Below are positions 24,608-32,721 of a stretch of 55,991 nt of DNA, one piece after another. The stretch comes from Oscillospiraceae bacterium (lineage in GTDB: Bacteria > Bacillota > Clostridia > Oscillospirales > Acutalibacteraceae), in the NCBI GenBank assembly GCA_031270605.1, contig JAISXG010000030.1:1-55991 (forward strand), in the 5' to 3' direction. A model generated the notes under the pieces. It had not been told where the DNA came from, searched no databases, and saw nothing but the letters and a program-made list of their open reading frames with translations. A program made the translations under genes and the position numbers. Positions within the stretch are counted from its first letter, which is position 1, and each line of letters starts with the position of its first letter.

Positions 24608-25444
24608 ATGAAACAAAAAATTATAACCGGCATTGTTTCGGGTATTGCCTTTATCGGCATTCTGTTTGCCATCAATACGGTAGTGTTCCCGTTCGTGATT
24701 GCGCTGCTTTCGGCAATTGCCGTTTTTGAAATCGGCAATGCCGTGCACCTCAAAAACAGGCCGATCCAGGTTTTGAGCATTGCCGTCGCGGCCTTTGTGC
24801 CGCTGCTTGTGGGCTTTGACTGGCAGATTCCTTTGATGCCCGCGGTCACGGCCTATGTCATTCTGGTGTTTCTGTTCATGCTCTTGCAATATGAAAAAAC
24901 CAGGTTTGAGCACGCGGTTTTCGCGCTGTTTGCTTCGCTGATTGTGCCCTATGCGTTTTCGACGATTCTGCTGCTGCGCGATGTTGACAAAACCTTTTCG
25001 GGGGTTTACACAAAAACCGACGGCATCTTTTTTGTGATTCTCGGTCTGTTCTGCGCGTGGCTGACCGATATTTTTGCTTATTTTGCGGGCAGCTTTCTCG
25101 GCAAGCACAAGCTGGCGCCGAAAATCAGCCCCAAAAAGACCATTGAGGGCGCGATTGGCGGCATCGTTGGCACAATGTTGCTGAATGTGGCGCTGCTGGC
25201 TGTGTTTAATAAGTTCTTTTTTGAACATACAGTCATTTCTTATTGGGCAATCATCCTTACCTCGGTGCTGCTGGCGATCATCAGCATTTGCGGCGATTTG
25301 ACGGCTTCGACATTGAAGCGCAATTATAACATCAAGGATTTCGGCAGCCTGCTGCCCGGCCACGGCGGGATTATGGACCGGTTTGACAGCTATCTGTTCG
25401 TCATGCCGGTGCTGTATTCTGTGATTGTGTTTGTGAACAGATAA
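24608..25444 (+). CDS. cdsA: Phosphatidate cytidylyltransferase
   Basis: 278 residues from ATG 24608 (MKQKIITGIVSGIAFIGILF), with AAAGGA upstream. The frame stays open for 66 codons further back, but that part overlaps uppS and is not protein-like. It is a polytopic membrane protein with about eight helices and the CDS signature near the C-terminus: KRNYNIKDFGSLLPGHGGIM and DRFDSYLF, carrying the conserved KRxxxxKDxxxxxPGHGGxxDRxD metal-binding pattern. It makes CDP-diacylglycerol for phospholipid synthesis. It follows uppS by 88 bases. Confidence 0.96.
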   Translation: MKQKIITGIVSGIAFIGILFAINTVVFPFVIALLSAIAVFEIGNAVHLKNRPIQVLSIAVAAFVPLLVGFDWQIPLMPAVTAYVILVFLFMLLQYEKTRFEHAVFALFASLIVPYAFSTILLLRDVDKTFSGVYTKTDGIFFVILGLFCAWLTDIFAYFAGSFLGKHKLAPKISPKKTIEGAIGGIVGTMLLNVALLAVFNKFFFEHTVISYWAIILTSVLLAIISICGDLTASTLKRNYNIKDFGSLLPGHGGIMDRFDSYLFVMPVLYSVIVFVNR

Positions 25445-25491
25445 CAGCTTGAACAGAAATTTGTTCTTGCTGTGAAAGGATCGTCATAATA

Positions 25492-26634
25492 GTGAAACAT
25501 GTTGCGATTTTAGGCTCGACAGGCTCTATCGGCGTACAGTCGCTGGACGTAATTCGCAAGCGCGGCTATCGCGTCACCGCCCTTGCCGCCCATAGGAGCG
25601 CCGCCGAGCTTGAAAAACAGGTTCGTGAATTTCGCCCCGCCTGTGCCGCAATGCTTGATGAAGCGGCAGCGGCGGAGCTGCGTGTGCGCGTTGCGGACAC
25701 AGGCACGCGGGTGCTTTCGGGCCCCGAGGGCGTTTGCGAGTGTGCCGGCGGGCAGGGCACGGATGTTGTAATCAACGCGATTGTCGGCCTTGCGGGCCTG
25801 CGCCCGACCCTGCGCGCGCTCGGTGAGCAAAAAACCGTCGCGCTCGCGAACAAAGAAACGCTTGTCGCTGGCGGGCATCTCGTGACGGGGCTTGCGAAGC
25901 AAAACGACGTTTCCATTTTGCCCGTCGACAGCGAACATTCGGCCATTTTTCAGTGCCTTGAGGGGCGGCCGCCTCACAGTGCGCTCAAACGGATTATTTT
26001 GACCGCTTCGGGCGGGCCGTTTTTTGGCAAAAGCCTTGACGAGCTGCGCAATGTGAGCGTAGAGGATGCCCTGCGCCACCCCAACTGGGCCATGGGTGCG
26101 AAAATCACGGTGGACAGTGCCACCATGTTCAACAAAGGCCTCGAATTGATTGAGGCGGTGTGGCTGTTTTCCGTACCGCCCGAGGATGTTGACGTTGTGG
26201 TGCACCGTGAGAGCATTGTGCACTCACTGATTGAATATGACGACAATTCGGTCATCGCGCAGCTCGGTTTGCCCGACATGCGCATTCCGATTCAATACGC
26301 GCTTACTTACCCGGAGCGTTACCCTTCGCCTGTGGGGCAGCTCAATCTTGCGGCGGTGGGCAAGCTGACCTTTTTTGAGCCGGATTACGAGGTCTTTGAC
26401 TGCCTGAATATTTGCCGCGAGGCGATTGCCCGCAGCGGGCTGTTCCCGGCGGCGGTGAACGGCGCGAATGAACAGGCCAATCAGTTGTTTCGTGAGGGGA
26501 AAATTCCGTTTTTAAAAATTCAGGAGCTTGTGCGGGCAGTGATGGAAATTGTGCCCGAAAAAGCTGAATTTTCGGTTGAGGATGTGGAAAGTATAGATAG
26601 TGCGGCGCGAGAATTTGTGAATTCCCGGATTTGA
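25492..26634 (+). CDS. dxr: 1-deoxy-D-xylulose 5-phosphate reductoisomerase
   Basis: 380 residues starting at GTG 25492, with GAAAGGA upstream. The NADPH-binding GSTGSIGVQSLDVI is N-terminal. KTVALANKETLVAGG and LPVDSEHSAIFQCLEG are core signatures, and the catalytic loop HPNWAMGAKITVDSATMFNK and ELIEAVWLF follow, with a C-terminal FLKIQELVRAVME helical domain. It makes MEP from DXP, the first committed step of the non-mevalonate isoprenoid pathway whose later step (IspG) is encoded two genes on. Confidence 0.97.
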   Translation: MKHVAILGSTGSIGVQSLDVIRKRGYRVTALAAHRSAAELEKQVREFRPACAAMLDEAAAAELRVRVADTGTRVLSGPEGVCECAGGQGTDVVINAIVGLAGLRPTLRALGEQKTVALANKETLVAGGHLVTGLAKQNDVSILPVDSEHSAIFQCLEGRPPHSALKRIILTASGGPFFGKSLDELRNVSVEDALRHPNWAMGAKITVDSATMFNKGLELIEAVWLFSVPPEDVDVVVHRESIVHSLIEYDDNSVIAQLGLPDMRIPIQYALTYPERYPSPVGQLNLAAVGKLTFFEPDYEVFDCLNICREAIARSGLFPAAVNGANEQANQLFREGKIPFLKIQELVRAVMEIVPEKAEFSVEDVESIDSAAREFVNSRI

Positions 26635-26662
26635 GCGCATGTTTTCAGTATTCACCGAAAAA

Positions 26663-26690
26663 TTGACAAGATTTTGCAGCGGTTTATGCT
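26663..26690 (+). promoter_or_regulatory. Possible internal promoter before rseP
   Basis: TTGACA (26663-26668), 16 bases, TATGCT (26685-26690), in the 87-base gap between dxr and rseP. It could give extra transcription of rseP-ispG. Confidence 0.5.
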
Positions 26691-26721
26691 ATAAAATCTT
26701 TAGGGAAAGGATTTGACTCTT

Positions 26722-27804
26722 ATGATGCAATTGGCTTTTTCGCTCTCACAGGCGTGGGGGAAGGTCTGGCCGATTTTGTTTGCGATTTTATTCTTTGGAT
26801 TTATCATTCTGATTCATGAGTGCGGCCATTTTTTCTTTGCGAAGCTGTTCAAGGTGAAGGTCAACGAGTTTGCCATCGGCATGGGGCCGAAAATTTTCAG
26901 CAAAAAAGGCAAAGAAACAGCATATTCGCTGCGCGCGTTCCCCATTGGGGGCTTTGTGAGTATGGAGGGCGAGGATGAAGAGTCCGCGGATGAAAACTCC
27001 TTTCAAACGAAGAAGGCCTGGCAGCGTTTTATCATTATTGCCGCGGGCGCTATCTGCAACCTGATTTTCGGTCTTGTCTTGATTGCCGTTCTGCTTTCAA
27101 AGCAGGATCTGGTGGGCACAACGCAGGTTCTTCGTTTTGAAGAAAATGCCATCAGTGATGAGTCTGGCCTTCAGGTTAACGATGAGATCATAAAAATCAA
27201 CGGCTTGCGCCTGTATTCAGACAGGGATCTTTCTTATGCCCTCATGCGGGGCGACAACACCTCTTTTGAGTTTGTTGTGAAGCGCGGCGGCGAAACGGTC
27301 GTTTTGCCGGATGTACAGTTTGCGGCCACGGAATATGAGGGCCGCACAATTGTGAGCCAGGATTTTTATGTGCTTGGTGTGCCAAAAACCTTCGGGAATA
27401 TGTTTACCTCCACCTTTGCCGAAACGGCCTCCATGGCGCGGCTTGTGCGGCTGAGCCTTGCGGACTTGATCTCTGGAAAATACGGATTGAAAGACCTCTC
27501 CGGCCCTGTGGGTACGATGGAGATTATTGCCGACGCGGCGACGGACGCGGCGACGGGCAAAGAATACGGCCTTGAGATGATCGTTACGATTATGGCGTTC
27601 ATCACCATCAATATCGGCGTTGTGAACCTCTTGCCTATTCCCGCGCTGGACGGCGGGCGGCTCGTGTTTTTGCTGCTCGAAATCATTCGCCGCAAGCCGG
27701 TGCTGCCAAAATATGAAAAATATGTCCACGCCGGCGGGCTGGCGCTGCTCCTGGCGTTTATGGCGTTGATTACGCTGAAAGATGTAATCTATTTATTTAA
27801 ATAA
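26722..27804 (+). CDS. rseP: Site-2 protease family zinc metalloprotease (RseP/RasP-like)
   Basis: 360 residues from ATG 26722, with AAAGGA upstream. The first helix carries the zinc-binding IHECGH (His32, Glu33, His36). A PDZ domain lies at about 120-200 (ESGLQVNDEIIKINGLRLYS), and the last helices contain NLLPIPALDGGRLVF, with the third zinc ligand in the LDG motif. Members of this group clip anti-sigma factors and signal peptide remnants within the membrane. The position in the uppS-cdsA-dxr operon is conserved across Gram-positive and Gram-negative bacteria. Confidence 0.95.
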   Translation: MMQLAFSLSQAWGKVWPILFAILFFGFIILIHECGHFFFAKLFKVKVNEFAIGMGPKIFSKKGKETAYSLRAFPIGGFVSMEGEDEESADENSFQTKKAWQRFIIIAAGAICNLIFGLVLIAVLLSKQDLVGTTQVLRFEENAISDESGLQVNDEIIKINGLRLYSDRDLSYALMRGDNTSFEFVVKRGGETVVLPDVQFAATEYEGRTIVSQDFYVLGVPKTFGNMFTSTFAETASMARLVRLSLADLISGKYGLKDLSGPVGTMEIIADAATDAATGKEYGLEMIVTIMAFITINIGVVNLLPIPALDGGRLVFLLLEIIRRKPVLPKYEKYVHAGGLALLLAFMALITLKDVIYLFK

Positions 27805-27807
27805 GGA

Positions 27808-27975
27808 TTTATATCAATCTTAAATAAAGCCGTCGATATCCTTGCGGTTTGTTTTCCGCCGGAGTGCGCGTCAAAGCCTTGAAAGGCGCCCAGCCTGTCT
27901 GCGGTTTCGCCACACCCTCTGACGAAAAATATCCTCGCAAACCGATTCGACTCTTTTGTTCGAGATTGGTATTAA
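27808..27975. repeat. MITE-like inverted-repeat element, family C, between rseP and ispG
   Basis: 168 bp with imperfect 21-bp terminal inverted repeats (TTTATATCAATCTTAAATAA at the left; the complement of TTAATACCAATCTCGAACAA at the right, 16 of 21 matching). The interior shares an exact 16-base core with family A: AAAAATATCCTCGCAA (27925-27940), complementary to TTGCGAGGATATTTTT at 34869-34884. It also has a central CAGGC/GCGCC-type hairpin. It fills almost the whole rseP-ispG gap and contains no ORF. Confidence 0.65.
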
Positions 27976-27987
27976 GTGATTGTTAAG

Positions 27988-29058
27988 ATGCATAGAAGAA
28001 TCAGCAAAGAAGTGAAAATCGGCGGTCTGGCTTTGGGCGGCGGCGCTCCTGTGCGCGTGCAGTCCATGCTGAACATGCCCTCGGGCGATGCGCAAGCCTG
28101 CCTCGCGCAGGCGCAAGCCTTGCAGGATGCGGGCTGTGAAATCGTTCGCCTTGCCGTTCCCGACATGCAGAGTGTCAAGACCATTGCCGCGCTCAAAGAG
28201 CGGCTTTTGGTTCCGATTGTGGCGGATATTCATTTTGACTACCGCCTGGCACTGGAAAGTGTGGCCGCCGGGGTTGATAAAATCAGGATCAACCCGGGCA
28301 ACATCGGTGACGAAAGTCGCGTGAAGGCTGTTGCGGACGCGTGCCGGGCGAAGAGCATTCCGATTCGCATCGGGGTCAATTCAGGCTCGCTTGAAAAAGA
28401 GATTCTGGCAAGGCACGGCGCACCCACGCCCGAGGCGCTTGTTGAGAGCGCCCTGTTTCATGCCTCGCTTTTAGAAAAATTTGATTTTTCGGATATCGTG
28501 ATTTCGATAAAATCTTCAGATGTTGTTCGCACCGTGCGGGCCTATGAGCTGATTGCCGCCCGGTGTGATTACCCGCTGCACCTTGGGGTGACGGAGGCTG
28601 GCACCGAGCGCATGGGGGTCATCAAATCCGCCGTGGGTATCGGCTCGCTGCTGCTGCGCGGCATCGGCGACACCGTTCGGGTTTCGCTCACGGCAGACCC
28701 TGTTGCCGAAATTCACGCGGCCTATGACATTCTGAGTGCCGCCGGTGTGCGAAGCCGCGGCGCGAAGCTGATTTCCTGCCCGACCTGCGGGCGCACGAAA
28801 ATTGATTTGATCGCCCTTGCAAATGAGGTGGAAGAGCGCTTGCGGGGGTACGATATGGATATTACCGTTGCCGTCATGGGCTGCGCTGTCAACGGCCCGG
28901 GCGAAGCGCGTGAGGCGGACATCGGCATTGCCGGGGGCGACGGCTGCGGCCTTTTGTTTCAAAAAGGTAAGGTTGTGAAAAAAGTTGCCGAGGAAGAGCT
29001 TCTGACGGCGCTGTTTGAGGTAATCGACAGGATGCGTGAAGAACATGAACAAGCCTGA
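27988..29058 (+). CDS. ispG: 4-hydroxy-3-methylbut-2-en-1-yl diphosphate synthase (flavodoxin/ferredoxin)
   Basis: 356 residues from ATG 27988; a GTG at 27976 is in frame, and neither has a clear ribosome site because an inverted-repeat element ends just upstream. Family signatures are VRVQSMLNMPSGDAQACLAQ, PIVADIHFDYRLAL, KIRINPGNIGD and the three iron-sulfur cysteines in SCPTCGRTKID and GCAVNGPGEA. It converts MEcPP to HMBPP in the MEP pathway using a 4Fe-4S cluster. The next gene starts 14 bases before the ispG stop. Confidence 0.96.
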   Translation: MHRRISKEVKIGGLALGGGAPVRVQSMLNMPSGDAQACLAQAQALQDAGCEIVRLAVPDMQSVKTIAALKERLLVPIVADIHFDYRLALESVAAGVDKIRINPGNIGDESRVKAVADACRAKSIPIRIGVNSGSLEKEILARHGAPTPEALVESALFHASLLEKFDFSDIVISIKSSDVVRTVRAYELIAARCDYPLHLGVTEAGTERMGVIKSAVGIGSLLLRGIGDTVRVSLTADPVAEIHAAYDILSAAGVRSRGAKLISCPTCGRTKIDLIALANEVEERLRGYDMDITVAVMGCAVNGPGEAREADIGIAGGDGCGLLFQKGKVVKKVAEEELLTALFEVIDRMREEHEQA

Positions 29059-30334
29059 AAAGAAAAGCAATGAAAAATTTTGGCTCAAGCTTGACAATGC
29101 CGCCAAAATTTTTCCGGGACAGAACAAGTCAAAATGGTCCAACATTTTTCGTTTTGCACTTACGCTGACGGAAAAGATTGACCCATGCCTGCTTGAGCAG
29201 GCGCTGCAGGACGTTCTGCCCCGCTTTCCGTGCTTTGACGTGCGCATTCGCCGTGGGATATTCTGGTATTATTTTGAAAAAAACGCATATAAGAACCCTC
29301 CCGTGATGCCCGACATTAAAAACCCCTGCCACCGCGTGAAGTTCAACGAAAACCGCTACTTTTTGTTTCGTGTATATTACCACGAAAACCGCATTGCCGT
29401 GGACTTTTTTCACGCGCTCACAGACGGGTATGGCGCTTCTGTGTTTGTTTCAACCCTTGCCGCGCAATATTTGCGCCTTTTGGGCAAGGAGATCGGCGTG
29501 GGCGGCAGTGTGCTGGATTTGCATGAGCCGCCCAGCGAGTCCGATCTGGAGGACGCCTTTGAACGCTTTGCTAGCTCGAAGGTCAAGGCCAAGCGGGCAG
29601 ACAGCTTTGTGTATCACCGAACGGGCGAAAAAATGCCCGCGCACAATGTGAACGTGACCACGGGCTATATCCCGGTGGACAAGCTGCTGGAAACGGCCCG
29701 CGCCCATTCGGCCACCATCACAGAATACCTTGCGAGCATTTTGATGTATGTGCACTATCAGCGTCAGCTGGCTGAGGAGCGCAAGCAAAAGGAAGTCAGC
29801 GTGCAGATTCCCGTGAATTTGCGCCGGCTGTATGACACAACGACCCTGCGTAATTTTTCCCTTTGCTATTCTGTCAGGATTGACCCGAATCTGGGGGAAT
29901 ACACGTTTGAAGAAATTTTGAAGCAGGTTTCGCTGTATCTGCGGTATGTCAACAATAAAAAGCAGCTCAACGCCATGATGACGGCGAACATGGGGCTTGA
30001 GCGCAATCCCGTCATGCGCGCAATGCCGCTTTTTATTAAGGATTTGGGCATTGGCATTTCATTTTTGATTACGGGCGAGCAAACAACCACCGCGCTGCTG
30101 ACAAATCTCGGGCCTATTTCTCTGCCGAAGAATATGGAGCCGTTTGTGCAGCGCGCCATGTTTATGGCCGGGCCGGGCGTGCTCAACGGCGCGAGGCTCG
30201 GTGCGGTTTCATGCAAGGACGTGTTTGCCGTGACCTTTGCGAATATTTATAAAAACAGCGACATTGAGCGAGATTTTTTCACGGCGCTTGTGAAGCGGGG
30301 CTTGCCGGTGAGAATTGAAAGCAACCGGGATTAG
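29045..30334 (+). CDS. Condensation/alcohol-acetyltransferase-fold acyltransferase
   Basis: 429 residues from ATG 29045, overlapping the end of ispG by 14 bases. The chloramphenicol-acetyltransferase-like fold is marked by FFHALTDGYGASVFVSTLAA, the HxxxDG active-site motif with His as base, and QIPVNLRRLYDTTTLRNFS in the second half. The protein is annotated in related genomes as alcohol acetyltransferase or condensation-like, but substrate and acyl donor are unknown. It has no signal peptide or carrier-protein domain. The following gene is a zinc-ribbon membrane protein of the kind often found beside it in Clostridia, so the two probably work together at the membrane. Confidence 0.75.
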   Translation: MNKPEKKSNEKFWLKLDNAAKIFPGQNKSKWSNIFRFALTLTEKIDPCLLEQALQDVLPRFPCFDVRIRRGIFWYYFEKNAYKNPPVMPDIKNPCHRVKFNENRYFLFRVYYHENRIAVDFFHALTDGYGASVFVSTLAAQYLRLLGKEIGVGGSVLDLHEPPSESDLEDAFERFASSKVKAKRADSFVYHRTGEKMPAHNVNVTTGYIPVDKLLETARAHSATITEYLASILMYVHYQRQLAEERKQKEVSVQIPVNLRRLYDTTTLRNFSLCYSVRIDPNLGEYTFEEILKQVSLYLRYVNNKKQLNAMMTANMGLERNPVMRAMPLFIKDLGIGISFLITGEQTTTALLTNLGPISLPKNMEPFVQRAMFMAGPGVLNGARLGAVSCKDVFAVTFANIYKNSDIERDFFTALVKRGLPVRIESNRD

Positions 30335-30420
30335 TGATTTACCCCAAATTTTAACTGACGCAAGTCGCTAGGTCTTGTGAATTGCAATGACTGATTGATA
30401 TTATTTTAGGGGGGAAGAGA

Positions 30421-31125
30421 ATGTCCTATTGCGTCAATTGCGGCGTGGAGCTTGACAAGAGCGCAAAAAAATGCGCATTATGCGCCACTCCCGTTGTGAA
30501 TCCCAATGAAAAGAATGAAGAGCACCCGCAGGCTCCGCCCTATTCAAGCACGCTTGTGATTCCGAAGGGCGTCAGCCGAAAATATGTGGCGTTTATTATT
30601 TCTATGGTGATTTTGATTCCCAACATCGTGTGTGTGATTGTGAACCTGTTGCTGCCGCACACGGGCAGTTGGTCTGTTTATGTTGTGGCATCGAGCGCTT
30701 TGGTGTGGTTTTTGTTTGTGTTTCCCTCCTTGATGAGCCGTTCCCATCCCTATATTCTCCTGAGTGTGGACACCGTGACCTCGCTGCTGTATATTTATAT
30801 TTTCTATGCCCTGAACAAGCAGGAGGGCTGGTTTTCACGCGTTGCCGTGCCGCTTGTGGCGCTGTTTTCGCTCATTTGCCTGTTTATGGTCAAATGGCTG
30901 GCAAAAGAACGCGACGGTGTGCACATCGCAATGGTTGTGCTTGCCGAAATAGCGCTTTTCAGTGTGTTCACGGACGCCGTCGTCAATTATTTTTATGTCA
31001 CGGGGCGATTGATTTTTGTTTCAATTCCCGTTTCGGTCTCTTGCTTTGCTTTGATTGGATTTTTTGTGTTCGTTGCAAAAAACAAGCGTTTCCGGGCTTG
31101 GCTTTCGCAGAAATTTTTTGTGTAG
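30421..31125 (+). CDS. Zinc-ribbon membrane protein (DUF6320-like)
   Basis: 234 residues. The N-terminal zinc ribbon has CVNCGVELDKSAKKCALC (two CxxC pairs), followed by a proline-rich linker. Six hydrophobic segments then span about residues 50-225 (for example YVAFIISMVILIPNIVCVIV). GGGGGGAAG precedes the ATG. It lies 86 bases after the acyltransferase gene and ends the operon at the terminator 31131-31162. Function unknown; the pairing with the acyltransferase is recurrent in Clostridia as far as I recall. Confidence 0.7.
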   Translation: MSYCVNCGVELDKSAKKCALCATPVVNPNEKNEEHPQAPPYSSTLVIPKGVSRKYVAFIISMVILIPNIVCVIVNLLLPHTGSWSVYVVASSALVWFLFVFPSLMSRSHPYILLSVDTVTSLLYIYIFYALNKQEGWFSRVAVPLVALFSLICLFMVKWLAKERDGVHIAMVVLAEIALFSVFTDAVVNYFYVTGRLIFVSIPVSVSCFALIGFFVFVAKNKRFRAWLSQKFFV

Positions 31126-31130
31126 TATAA

Positions 31131-31162
31131 TTAGGGGCTGTTTATTATCAAACAGCCCCTAA
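31131..31162 (+). terminator. Terminator of the isoprenoid/acyltransferase operon
   Basis: TTAGGGGCTGTTT pairs with AAACAGCCCCTAA around a 6-base loop, directly after the stop codon at 31125. Confidence 0.75.
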
Positions 31163-31204
31163 ATCACAGTCAAACGATAACTATAGGTTTTTTAGCTAAC
31201 GGTA

Positions 31205-31244
31205 TTGCCGGTTACGCTTGGGAGCGTAACCGGCAAAATTTTTT
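31205..31244. terminator. Terminator between convergent genes, serving purA
   Basis: TTGCCGGTTACGC pairs with GCGTAACCGGCAA; on the plus strand AATTTTTT follows. Both strands have A/T tracts, and it lies between the DUF6320-like gene and purA. Confidence 0.8.
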
Positions 31245-31282
31245 ATACTGATTTTTGTCTGGATTTTTAGCAAGAACTCGTA

Positions 31283-32554
31283 TTAGCGATAGATGATGTC
31301 TTCTCTTTTGGGGCCGTTTGAAATCATGGTGACAGGAATACCAATTTGCCGCTCAATAAACCGGACATATTCCTTTGCCTTTTGAGGGAGCTGGTCAAAG
31401 CGGTTGATGCCGCGGATGTCGCATTGCCAGCCTGCAAGATGCGTATACACCGGCTTTGCCCGCGCGAGCTTTTGCGGCGGGGGAAAGGCGGTCGTCTGCA
31501 CGCCGTCAATCTCATAGGCCACACAAACGGGAATGCTATCAAGATAGCCGGGCACGTCAAGCAGCGTGAGCGCGACCTCGGTCGTGCCCTGCAAAGCGCA
31601 GCCGTAGCGGCTGGCTACCGCGTCAAACCAGCCCACCCGGCGGGCACGTCCCGTGACTGCGCCATACTCGCCGCTGTCTCCGCCGTTTTGGCGCAGCGTC
31701 TCGGCCTCTTTGCCAAACAGCTCGGTGACAAACGCGCCCGCTCCCACGCAGGAGGAATAAGCTTTTACCGCCGTGACCACCCGTTTGATTTTATGCGGCG
31801 GAATGCCCGCCCCCACGCAGGCATAGCCCGCCAAAGGGGAGGATGATGTCACAAAAGGGTAAATGCCGTTGTCGATGTCCCGCAGGGCGCCGAGCTGACC
31901 CTCCAGCAGAATTTCTTTGTTTTCCGCAAGCGCCGCTTGTATCAGCGCGGTTGTGTCGGTCACAAAGGGGCGGAGTTTTTCTTTGAGCCTGCCAACATAG
32001 AGCAAGAGTTCTTCTGTGCCGGGAATGCCTTTGCCATAGACCGCTTGCGCCTGCGCGGCTTTTATCGAGTTAATATCTTTGATTTTTTCTTCAAGACCGT
32101 TTTCATAAAGCTCACCCAGCTGAATGCCTGTTTTGAGCGCTTTGTCGGCATAAAAGGGCGCGATGCCCGATTTTGTTGAGCCGAATTGACGGGCGCCGAG
32201 TCGTTCCTCTTTAAACTCGTCAAACAAAATGTGATAAGGCATCACGATTTGCGCGCGTTCTGAAATGAATATTTTTGGTGCGGGAATCCCCTCATTGTGA
32301 AAGATTGAGAGCTCTTTCAAAAAAGTTTCGGCATGAAAGGCGACGCCCTGCGCGATGATATTCGTGGTGTGGGCGTGAAAGACACCCGAGGGCAGAAGGC
32401 GCAGCACATGTTTGCCATAGCCGTTGATGATGGTGTGTCCCGCGTTTGCGCCGCCCTGATAGCGGACGACCAGATTGGCCTTTTGGGCAAGCGTGTCTGT
32501 GATTTTTCCTTTGCCCTCGTCACCCCAGTTGCCGCCGACAATTGCAGTCACCAT
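31283..32554 (-). CDS. purA: Adenylosuccinate synthetase
   Basis: 423 residues. GTP-binding loop GGNWGDEGKGKITD (catalytic Asp), GGANAGHTI (catalytic His), QFGSTKSGIAPFYADKA, TSSSPLAGYACVGAGIPPHK and VGWFDAVASRYG are the family blocks. It joins IMP and aspartate with GTP in the first step from IMP to AMP. GGGGG lies upstream of the ATG at 32554. A 21-codon leader ORF with a better ribosome site ends inside the purA start codon region, so purA translation may be coupled to it. The other IMP branch enzyme, guaB, is 21 kb away. Confidence 0.96.
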   Translation of the reverse strand: MVTAIVGGNWGDEGKGKITDTLAQKANLVVRYQGGANAGHTIINGYGKHVLRLLPSGVFHAHTTNIIAQGVAFHAETFLKELSIFHNEGIPAPKIFISERAQIVMPYHILFDEFKEERLGARQFGSTKSGIAPFYADKALKTGIQLGELYENGLEEKIKDINSIKAAQAQAVYGKGIPGTEELLLYVGRLKEKLRPFVTDTTALIQAALAENKEILLEGQLGALRDIDNGIYPFVTSSSPLAGYACVGAGIPPHKIKRVVTAVKAYSSCVGAGAFVTELFGKEAETLRQNGGDSGEYGAVTGRARRVGWFDAVASRYGCALQGTTEVALTLLDVPGYLDSIPVCVAYEIDGVQTTAFPPPQKLARAKPVYTHLAGWQCDIRGINRFDQLPQKAKEYVRFIERQIGIPVTMISNGPKREDIIYR

Positions 32555-32613
32555 TGGATATTCCCCCTTTCTAAAAAGCTGGAAAGGCTTTTTGTCAAGA
32601 CAGTGTAAAGCAT
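32548..32613 (-). CDS. Leader ORF overlapping the purA start
   Basis: A 21-residue ORF (MLYTVLTKSLSSFLERGNIQ, then W) starts at ATG 32613 with a perfect AGGAGG 8 bases upstream and stops at TGA 32548-32550. The stop lies within the first codons of purA (ATGGTGA overlap). It lies downstream of the promoter at 32660-32688, so it should be on the purA mRNA. It could be a coupling or regulatory leader peptide. No other evidence of translation is available. Confidence 0.5.
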   Translation of the reverse strand: MLYTVLTKSLSSFLERGNIQW

Positions 32614-32659
32614 AAAAACAACCTCCTGATAAACTGTTTTGGAATCATGACCCGATCAC

Positions 32660-32688
32660 AGTATATCAGGAGATATATTATAAGTAAA
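32660..32688 (-). promoter_or_regulatory. Promoter of purA
   Basis: On the minus strand TTTACT (32688-32683), 17 bases, TATACT (32665-32660). It sits in the lysR-purA gap and predicts a leader of about 100 bases with the small ORF inside. Confidence 0.65.
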
Positions 32689-32721
32689 ATATATAATTAT
32701 TATATTTATAATAATAAAAAC

